DNA of 64,000 bases from Bryobacteraceae bacterium. GTDB taxonomy: Bacteria > Acidobacteriota > Terriglobia > Bryobacterales > Bryobacteraceae. Positions 58,534 to 64,000 of this stretch are shown here, in pieces (position 1 is the first letter of the stretch; every line of letters begins with the position of its first letter). The position numbers and the translations under genes are program-made. Location of the stretch: positions 170,890 through 234,889 of the forward strand of contig JAIEPW010000016.1 in assembly GCA_019748195.1 (NCBI GenBank), written 5' to 3'. Under the pieces are notes generated by a model. The model was not told the origin of the DNA, ran no database searches, and saw nothing but the letters and a program-made list of their open reading frames with translations.

Positions 58534-58870
58534 ATGAGGCTAAGCATTACTGCTGACCCTGCTGTTTCTCGCTCTGGACCTGGCGGCGGCCCGCAAGCCC
58601 TACCGCTCCGCGGCGCCCCGCGCGCCCAAGGTTTCCTGGTCCAGGCCCAGGGCATCGCACTCCAGCGCCACGCCCTCGAAGCGCAGCTCCGGCCAGCGTC
58701 GTGCCTTCCAGCGATCGAAGCCCTGCCCCGCCAACGGCCGCACCTCCGGACCCTGCCCCGGCTACGTTGTCGACCACGTCATCCCCTTGAAGCGCGGCGG
58801 TCGCGACCACCCCTCCAACATGCAGTGGCAGACCAAGGAAGCCGCGAAACGCAAGGACCGCATTGAGTAA
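58534..58870 (+). CDS. HNH endonuclease with leader; probable 1-base frameshift near start
   Basis: From about 58550 the frame reads LLTLLFLALDLAAARKPYRS, a leader-like start, and ends CPGYVVDHVIPLKRGGRDHP followed by SNMQWQTKEAAKRKDRIE. The HNH core is VVDHVIPLKRGG with SNMQW, and two CP pairs may bind zinc. No ATG lies in this frame; ATG 58534 lies one base out of frame. Removing one base near 58549 would give MRLSILLTLL, so either a single-base indel or an unusual start is present. It lies rightward in the leftward tail operon, next to the HEPN-like gene. Confidence 0.6.
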
Positions 58871-58954
58871 CCGAACCCGCCCGCTTGCCCCACTCTTCTA
58901 CCGCCAACAAGGCCGCGGTAAACAACCTCCAGCTTCTGTCGATGTCTTCTGTGA

Positions 58955-59320
58955 ATGTCCGGCGAACGCAGAGCGCCAACTCTCAGCCCGTCAGAGGTCG
59001 CTGAACTCTGGCAGGCCAACCGCGCCCTGCTCCTTGCCGTTCACCTGGCCGATAAGCCGCCTTGGAGCCGCGGCTTACCTCTGGTGTTGAACTGCGGCTG
59101 GAGTCTCGTCCTCGTTCAAGCCGTCGAGATCCTCCGCCAAGCCGGCGGAGAGCGGCTCCCCGTGGAAATCCGCGATGCACGCAACCGCATTGCTCACGCG
59201 ACGAATTGCGATGGGCTCATCGGCCGCGAGGAGTGCCTCAAGCACCTTTCAACAATAGAATCCACGCTTCGGGCGATCGGGAAACTCACTAGCCCCGCCC
59301 CAGAAATCGAGGCCCCCTAA
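58955..59320 (+). CDS. HEPN-domain-like protein
   Basis: 121 residues. The helical core is followed by ARNRIAHATNCDGLIGREEC; R76 to H81 fits the Rx4H motif of HEPN ribonucleases, and the end (IESTLRAIGK) fits the last helix of Swt1-like HEPN domains. Such domains act as toxins, in anti-phage defence or as tRNA/mRNA nucleases, often with a partner. No nucleotidyltransferase partner is adjacent; HNH is the upstream neighbour (84-base gap). Activity is inferred from the motif only. Confidence 0.6.
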   Translation: MSGERRAPTLSPSEVAELWQANRALLLAVHLADKPPWSRGLPLVLNCGWSLVLVQAVEILRQAGGERLPVEIRDARNRIAHATNCDGLIGREECLKHLSTIESTLRAIGKLTSPAPEIEAP

Positions 59321-59363
59321 TGAAAACGAGACATGGACCTGATCCGCCAAATGCTTCGCCCGC

Positions 59364-60152
59364 TTAGGCCCACTCCTCTACCGTGAACCCCGCCGCCCGC
59401 TGATTCGGCCCCAGCACCCGCACCGCCAGCGTGTCCGTCCCGAAAAAGCACTTCGGCCGGTACCCGTACATCGCCGGCGACCTCACATACGGCCCCGGAC
59501 CCGGCGTCGGCGTCATCTGCGGCGAGCAGATCTGCAGCCCCCCGCCTGGACACGAGATCGCCCACGTCACCGCCCCCGCTCCCGTGATCTTCCGCGTAAA
59601 CCATACCCGCGTCCATGCCTCCGGGATCGCGAAGGTCTTGCTGTAGTACGTGCTCTCGTCCGTGATCCCGATGTCGCACGTCTGCCCGCCGCCGGTCGCC
59701 TTCAGCCACGCCGACGCGCACAGCGTGTATCCGGCCAGCCCGGTCGGCTCCAGATCCGTCTTCAAAACCCCCAACCCGCTGAACGCCAGCTCCGTCGCCC
59801 GCATGCCTCCGAACGGATCGGCAACCGCGGCGCCTGCCGTCACGTTCTGCTTCACCCAACTCCCATGCCCAAAATCCTCGGAATACCGCACCAGGTTCCC
59901 GGCCGGATCCAGCCAGCCGAACTGCCCGTACCGTCCCTTCACCTGATCGAAGAACGCTTCCAGGATGCCGGCCTCTGCGTCCGTCAGTTGCGAGTAGGTC
60001 ACAGAGAACCTCCGTAGCGGCTCCGTGCGCTGCGCGCTCGCATAGCGCCGCCCACTCGCCTGAGCCTCCATTGCCGTCAGGAATGCATGGCTCACCCCGT
60101 AGGGCAACTGCGTGTACAGCCCGTTCGCGTTCAGGGCAGGGAAGATCGCCAT
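59364..60152 (-). CDS. Distal tail protein, DUF2460-like with C-terminal binding domain
   Basis: 262 residues. The N-terminus (RTEPLRRFSVTYSQLTDAEA and ILEAFFDQVKGRYGQFGWLD) matches the distal-tail pattern of DUF2460-like proteins. About 100 residues then form a carbohydrate-binding-like strand domain (YTLCASAWLKATGGGQTCDI, RVWFTRKITGAGAVTWAISC). It ends near the opposite-strand HEPN-like gene. Probable tail-baseplate component. Confidence 0.7.
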   Translation of the reverse strand: MAIFPALNANGLYTQLPYGVSHAFLTAMEAQASGRRYASAQRTEPLRRFSVTYSQLTDAEAGILEAFFDQVKGRYGQFGWLDPAGNLVRYSEDFGHGSWVKQNVTAGAAVADPFGGMRATELAFSGLGVLKTDLEPTGLAGYTLCASAWLKATGGGQTCDIGITDESTYYSKTFAIPEAWTRVWFTRKITGAGAVTWAISCPGGGLQICSPQMTPTPGPGPYVRSPAMYGYRPKCFFGTDTLAVRVLGPNQRAAGFTVEEWA

Positions 60153-60159
60153 GGCGCCC

Positions 60160-60513
60160 CTACTTGCGTACCTGCATCACTCGCAGCGTGAAGCTGAACC
60201 GGTTCGGCAGCGTCTCCGTCGCGCCCAGCTCGTCCTGATCGAAGGCCAGGTTCGGGTATGTCGTCCCCGCCAGCGTCAGATCCCAGGTCGCGTCGAACCT
60301 GCCCTTCATCGACCGGAAGAACTCCAGCACATTCGCAACGTCATACCCCTCTAGATTCGCGAACGTCAGTTGGAAAGCCGCAAGCCCGTCCTGCCCCGCC
60401 CACCGTTGCGAGCTCCCGTCCAGAAACTCGACAACCTCGGTCCGGTATCGCCGCTCCCGCACCATCGGCGTCATCGTCACTTTGCCGCTACGCAGCGCCG
60501 GAAAGCTGGCCAC
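60160..60513 (-). CDS. Tail assembly/distal tail protein, small DUF2460-like
   Basis: 117 residues. RRYRTEVVEFLDGSSQRWAG, LAAFQLTFANLEGYDVANVL and EFFRSMKGRFDATWDLTLAG follow the same pattern as the N-terminus of the next gene, so the two may be related copies. Its stop lies 7 bases before that gene; its start is adjacent to the tape-measure stop. Confidence 0.7.
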   Translation of the reverse strand: MASFPALRSGKVTMTPMVRERRYRTEVVEFLDGSSQRWAGQDGLAAFQLTFANLEGYDVANVLEFFRSMKGRFDATWDLTLAGTTYPNLAFDQDELGATETLPNRFSFTLRVMQVRK

Positions 60514-63102
60514 CTAATTCCTCACCACCAGGTCCCGCATCGTGTCCGCCAGGTCGTGACCCCGCCGCACCGCCAGGCGGGTCGCGTCCGCGATATCTTC
60601 CGCCCGGTCCAGCACCGATTTTGCATCCAGCGCCTGCACCTGTATCGTCACGTTCTCCACCACCCGCACCGCCCCGCGCCGGTCATAGTCCAGGTCCTGC
60701 CCGTACCGGTCGATAAACCGCTCCACTCCCCGCGCCTCCGCGTACCGCGCCCGATTCAGCATCCCGGTAATCTCCGCATCCCGCGTCTCCTTCGAATCCC
60801 GGAACAGCCCCCTCACCAGCCCTGCCACCAGCGCCGCCGCCTGCAGGAACGGCTGCTGTGGGCCCGGAATCGCCGCCGCTACCCCCAGCGCCGATGCCGC
60901 CGCCGTTGCCGCCCCTTTGCCCCCGCCTTCGCGAATGCCGGCGGCCACGCCAAACCCGCCGCCCGCAACCAGCGCCGCGCTCCCCACCAGGTTCCCCACC
61001 CGCCCCGCCGTCGACGTCAGCCCCAGCGACGATGCCGTCATCGCCCGCCCCGGCCCCACCTGCACCGAATAATCCCCGCTCCGTAAGCCGGCAAACAGTC
61101 CGCCGCTCAGCACGGACCCCGCGCCAGCGAAAAACGCCTCGGATTTGCCCAGCAGCTTCCCGGTCGGTACGCCCAGCTCGTTCAGGATCCGCGCCGCCCC
61201 CTGCAGCGTCCCTCTCACCGGCAGCAAGCCGCCCAATCCTCCGAACGGCACAGCCGCGCCACCGTCGCCCGCGGGAATCCCCGCCGCCACTCCTCGCAGC
61301 GTGTAGTCCAATCCCTTGACGGATTCCGTCAGCCCCTTCATCGAGGCCGTATTCCGCTCCACAGGCGTCGCATTGTTCGGATCGAACACCGTGCCGGCCA
61401 GTAGCCGGCCCAACCCGGACGCCTCCCCGACCCGCCCAAGCACCTGCCCGCCTTTCTGAAAAATCTCGGCGGATGCGTTGACGAACAACTGCCGTTCCAA
61501 CACCCGTAGCTGGTTCCGTCCGAAGTCGGCCAGTCCGCCGCGGCCGGATGCCGTCGCCGCATCGAAAACGCGACCCGCCGCGTCCCGGTATTGATCCAGG
61601 CTCCGGCGCCGCAATTCCAGATAGGAAATCTCCCTCTCCGTCCTCGCTTCGTCTTCCGCCTTTTCCCGTGCATATCGCGCCTCGGCGATCGCCTTCAGCC
61701 GCTCCTCGGCATCATCCGCCCGCTCCGCCCGCCGCAGCTCGATCGCCTCCAGCTCCCTGGCCAGCCGCAGCCGGATTTCATAAGCCTCCTCGATCGCGCG
61801 CAACTCTCCGCCAGGCCCCGCCGCCAGCGTCGTCATGCGTTCCGCCTTCCGGGCCGCCCGCCGCACCCGGTCCTCGTCGATCCGGTCCAGCGTCTGCAAC
61901 GCCCCCGCCAGCCGCCGCACATCCTTCTCGCCCTCGCTGATCTCCTCCTTCAAGCCGCGCAGGAAGTTCCGCTCGTTCACCTTCAGCCGCTCGGCAAGCA
62001 ATGCCTCAACCGGCTTCGTCTCGCGATCCAGCGCCTCAACCCCTTCCTTCTTCGCTTTTTCAACCGCCGAGCCCTGCTCCGCCACGATCAGCTTCTCGTA
62101 CGCCGACCTCACCCGCTCTACCAGAGCCGCCGTTCGCCCCAGCTTCTCGATCGCCGCCTCTCGCTGGACGTTGAGAAGTTGCACCCCTCGGAGGCCTGCG
62201 GAGTTTGCGCGTTCCTCTAGGCTCCGGACCAGTTCCTCCGCCCTTTGCTGCTCCCGGCGCGCCTCATCCGCTGCTTTCTTCGCATCGTTGCGCTCGACGT
62301 CATCCGCCTCGGCTCGCAGGTCCCGCGTTCGCTCCCGCGCAACTTGCTGCTTCAGCACCGCGGCCTCGAGCTGCGCATTCAAACCGCGCAGCGCTTCCTC
62401 CGCCGCCCTCGCATCCGCGGTCAGGCGCGGCCCCCATAGGTCGTTCAGCGTTCCCCGCCGGACGCGCTCCTGGGTCTGCACAATCCTGGCCTGTAGCCCG
62501 GCGATCTCTGCCCCCACAAAACGCTCGGCTTCCGCTTCCTCTTGCCCGGCTTCGAACCGCAGCCGGCCAGAACGGCCCTCTCGCCGCTCCACACGTCGCA
62601 GCAGCAGCTTCTCCTGCTCCCGCCCCAACTGCGCGTACTCGTGCCGGAGATCCTCCGCGACCTTCAAGGCCTCCCGCTCCGCCCGGATCACCGGATCCCA
62701 CTCGTTGCGGACCTGCCCGATCGCCTCCGCCATTCCCAGCGCCGTTCTGACCCAGCTCAAGACGATGTCCGTGCCCAGCGCCAGCTTCAGCACCGTGTCC
62801 AGTTGGCTCACCTGCGCCACCAGGCCACCCACCTGCGGCGCCGCCTTACCCAGCGCGCTCGCCTGGTCCGATACCTGCGCCGCCGCCCCCGCCGCGGACG
62901 TCCGAAGCGCCGCAAATCGGTCCCGCAGATCGTCTAGCGTCCGGTTCGTCGATCGGCCCGCCGAGTCGTACCGCTGCAGCGCGTTCGCCCCCTCTACTAC
63001 CGCGCCGTTCGCCCCGCGCGTCGCCCGCTCCACCGACGCGAGTTGAGCCTCCCCATCTACCTTGACCTTCCACAGCAGCTCTACCGCTTCCGTCCTGGTC
63101 AT
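60514..63102 (-). CDS. Tail tape measure protein
   Basis: 862 residues. Long charged coiled coils occupy about 1-540 (KKAADEARREQQRAEELVRS, RRAERADDAEERLKAIAEAR). A hydrophobic, glycine/alanine-rich region follows (AAVPFGGLGGLLPVRGTL, GSAALVAGGGFGVAAGIREG) with a short helical end. This is the usual layout of siphovirus tape-measure proteins, which set tail length and enter the envelope. Start overlaps the upstream gene (ATGA). Confidence 0.88.
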   Translation of the reverse strand: MTRTEAVELLWKVKVDGEAQLASVERATRGANGAVVEGANALQRYDSAGRSTNRTLDDLRDRFAALRTSAAGAAAQVSDQASALGKAAPQVGGLVAQVSQLDTVLKLALGTDIVLSWVRTALGMAEAIGQVRNEWDPVIRAEREALKVAEDLRHEYAQLGREQEKLLLRRVERREGRSGRLRFEAGQEEAEAERFVGAEIAGLQARIVQTQERVRRGTLNDLWGPRLTADARAAEEALRGLNAQLEAAVLKQQVARERTRDLRAEADDVERNDAKKAADEARREQQRAEELVRSLEERANSAGLRGVQLLNVQREAAIEKLGRTAALVERVRSAYEKLIVAEQGSAVEKAKKEGVEALDRETKPVEALLAERLKVNERNFLRGLKEEISEGEKDVRRLAGALQTLDRIDEDRVRRAARKAERMTTLAAGPGGELRAIEEAYEIRLRLARELEAIELRRAERADDAEERLKAIAEARYAREKAEDEARTEREISYLELRRRSLDQYRDAAGRVFDAATASGRGGLADFGRNQLRVLERQLFVNASAEIFQKGGQVLGRVGEASGLGRLLAGTVFDPNNATPVERNTASMKGLTESVKGLDYTLRGVAAGIPAGDGGAAVPFGGLGGLLPVRGTLQGAARILNELGVPTGKLLGKSEAFFAGAGSVLSGGLFAGLRSGDYSVQVGPGRAMTASSLGLTSTAGRVGNLVGSAALVAGGGFGVAAGIREGGGKGAATAAASALGVAAAIPGPQQPFLQAAALVAGLVRGLFRDSKETRDAEITGMLNRARYAEARGVERFIDRYGQDLDYDRRGAVRVVENVTIQVQALDAKSVLDRAEDIADATRLAVRRGHDLADTMRDLVVRN

Positions 63103-63530
63103 CTTCTCTCGCTCGCTTCCGCCTCGATCTCCGCGTTATGCACCCGGATTCGCTCCTCCTCCATCGCCGCCAGCGCATCCACCACCCGCGCTGGCCACCG
63201 CCGCAGATCCGGACCGAACAGCGCCGCACCCCCGGCTTCCTGCACTCGCCTCGCCCGCTGCAGGATCTGGATCAGCTCCCGTGTTTCCGGCTGGATCAAA
63301 CTCACCGGACACTCCGCCGCCGACACCCCTTCCACGCCGAACACCGTCCCCTCGGCCGTCCGGTACTCCGGCTCCCACCACCGCGGCCGGTCCGCCTTCA
63401 CATCCGCGGGGAAGTGCCGCCTGCAGTTTCTCCGCTCGTGGAGTCGCTCCCGCTTGCACACGCCGCACTGGTACTGCTCCTTCGCCCATCCTCCGGTGCG
63501 GCCGAAGTGATAGGCGATCCGGATTCCCCC
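63099..63530 (-). CDS. Frameshift extension of the tail assembly chaperone (GT-like)
   Basis: In the -1 frame relative to the chaperone this region reads IAYHFGRTGGWAKEQYQCGV, CKRERLHERRNCRRHFPADV and a helical C-terminus (VVDALAAMEEERIRVHNAEI). The cysteine/histidine set suggests a zinc finger. GTG 63461 is the only start inside the frame, but the protein-like sequence continues upstream to at least 63515, well before it. So the product is best explained as a -1 frameshift from the chaperone at 63524-63530, as with lambda G/GT. It ends on the tape-measure start. Confidence 0.55.
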   Translation of the reverse strand, partial: GGIRIAYHFGRTGGWAKEQYQCGVCKRERLHERRNCRRHFPADVKADRPRWWEPEYRTAEGTVFGVEGVSAAECPVSLIQPETRELIQILQRARRVQEAGGAALFGPDLRRWPARVVDALAAMEEERIRVHNAEIEAEASERR

Positions 63531-63622
63531 TGCTCCTCCTCGGTCAGCCCCGCCTCCTTCCGGATCGCGTCCGCCGCCTCGTGGTACAGCGGCTGCGGCC
63601 CCGCCTCGATCAGGCTCTCCAA
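63398..63622 (-). pseudogene. Tail assembly chaperone, C-terminal half
   Basis: The minus-strand frame reads LESLIEAGPQPLYHEAADAI, RKEAGLTEEEQGESGSPITS and a serine-rich tail. This is the C-terminal part of siphovirus tail chaperones. It lacks its N-terminal half, which lies on the opposite strand from 63627. Upstream of 63622 the frame continues but no longer resembles the family. It feeds into the frameshift extension at 63530. Confidence 0.6.
63524..63530 (-). other. Candidate -1 ribosomal slippery site
   Basis: GGGGGAA in the chaperone frame is read CAG-GGG-GAA. A -1 slip would give GGG-GGA-ATC and enter the frame of the zinc-finger-like extension. The run of five G is a plausible slip site, although it is weaker than the A-AAA-AAC type. 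Confidence 0.4.
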
Positions 63623-63626
63623 AGTA

Positions 63627-63947
63627 AAGACGCCGGGGTTTGAGGGCGTGCGGTTTGTGTTGAGGAAGATGACGGAGGGGCGGCGGATGCGGCTGCGGAT
63701 GGCGCTGGCGCAGGCGCAGGCGCGGATCCGGGAGCTACTGGAAGAGTACGAGCGGCTGGCGGAGCACACGGGCGAGATGAACGCGGAGACGCGGGCGCGG
63801 GTGCGGCAGGTGAGCCTGGCGATGGCGGAGATCACGGACAACGAGATCACGCCGGCGTGGGTGCGGTGGGGGCTGGAGGCGATCGAGGGGCTGGAGATCG
63901 ATGGATCGGCGGCGAACGTGTGCGGTAGTGTCCGGGAATCTGTGTAA
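63627..63947 (+). pseudogene. Tail assembly chaperone, N-terminal half, inverted
   Basis: The plus-strand frame reads KTPGFEGVRFVLRKMTEGRR, MRLRMALAQAQARIRELLEE, EITPAWVRWGLEAIEGLEID and GSAANV, then becomes unrelated (CGSVRESV) to a TAA at 63945. This is the N-terminal domain expected in front of the minus-strand C-terminal half at 63398-63622. The two halves now point away from each other, so the gene has been split and this part inverted. Confidence 0.6.
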
Positions 63948-64000
63948 ACGGACTTCCGGGCAGATTGCGTCGGACGTTCACGGGTTTTGGAATCGAGTGC
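63926..64000. mobile_element. Possible end of an insertion sequence
   Basis: Directly after the N-terminal chaperone half, TAGTGTCCGGGAATCTGTG and TAAACGGACTTCCGGGCAG have the look of IS256-type element ends (TGTGTAAAC core). The element, if present, runs out of the window, so the transposase cannot be seen. Confidence 0.35.

Noticed and set aside
63398..63850. 150-codon leftward frame taken as one intact gene
   Set aside because: Only its last part resembles a tail chaperone; the upstream part is antisense to the inverted N-terminal half and contains low-complexity serine-rich sequence.

Overview
The window looks like a chromosome segment of an Acidobacteriota member close to Candidatus Solibacter / Bryobacter. 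Two secreted proteins end in what I recognise as the Solibacter-type C-terminal domain (TIGR03437). There is also a PEP-CTERM protein, an ECF sigma factor next to a Ser/Thr kinase, a bacillithiol enzyme (BshC), and high-GC DNA with many large exported proteins. Species is inferred from gene content only; no rRNA or tRNA gene was seen.

Left part (1-26 kb): mostly housekeeping. It holds the end of a CCA-adding enzyme, a frameshifted amidohydrolase, a BON protein, bshC, then cyaY-hemW-threonine aldolase in one direction, a TPR lipoprotein-like exported protein, a SRPBCC protein, dnaB, an orphan XRE regulator and an MFS exporter. An operon of ECF sigma factor, membrane Ser/Thr kinase and VWA protein follows, then a PEP-CTERM protein, a crotonase, an AraC/GyrI-type regulator, a glycogen debranching enzyme and a soluble hybrid histidine kinase. 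The spacers between 12.4 and 29.7 kb carry nine copies of a short dispersed repeat.

Middle part (26-42 kb): bacterioferritin, two large exported proteins with the Solibacter C-terminal domain (a beta-propeller and a HExxH putative metallopeptidase), an AIM24-type protein, an M3 oligopeptidase, a three-gene operon of exported structural proteins, a PP2C phosphatase, a cytochrome c/copper monooxygenase-like protein, a chimeric methyltransferase-acetyltransferase pseudogene, a SPOR protein and enolase.

Right part (about 44-64 kb): one side of a siphovirus-like prophage. A short tyrosine recombinase is followed by a tightly overlapping leftward operon of small early genes (LuxR-type HTH, Cas4/RecB-like nuclease, zinc-ribbon protein). 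Rightward small genes come next, then a leftward tail module: tail assembly chaperone with a probable -1 frameshift extension, tape measure, distal tail proteins, a 1359-aa hub-like protein, a 1061-aa tail protein and a distal fibre-like protein. A two-gene cassette on the opposite strand (HNH nuclease and HEPN-like protein) interrupts the tail operon. At the right edge the chaperone gene is cut in two, its N-terminal half lies inverted, and an IS-like end follows. By eye the G-versus-C strand bias of the top strand switches near 25 kb, 42 kb and 63.62 kb, suggesting that blocks have been inverted; two of the switches coincide with broken genes.
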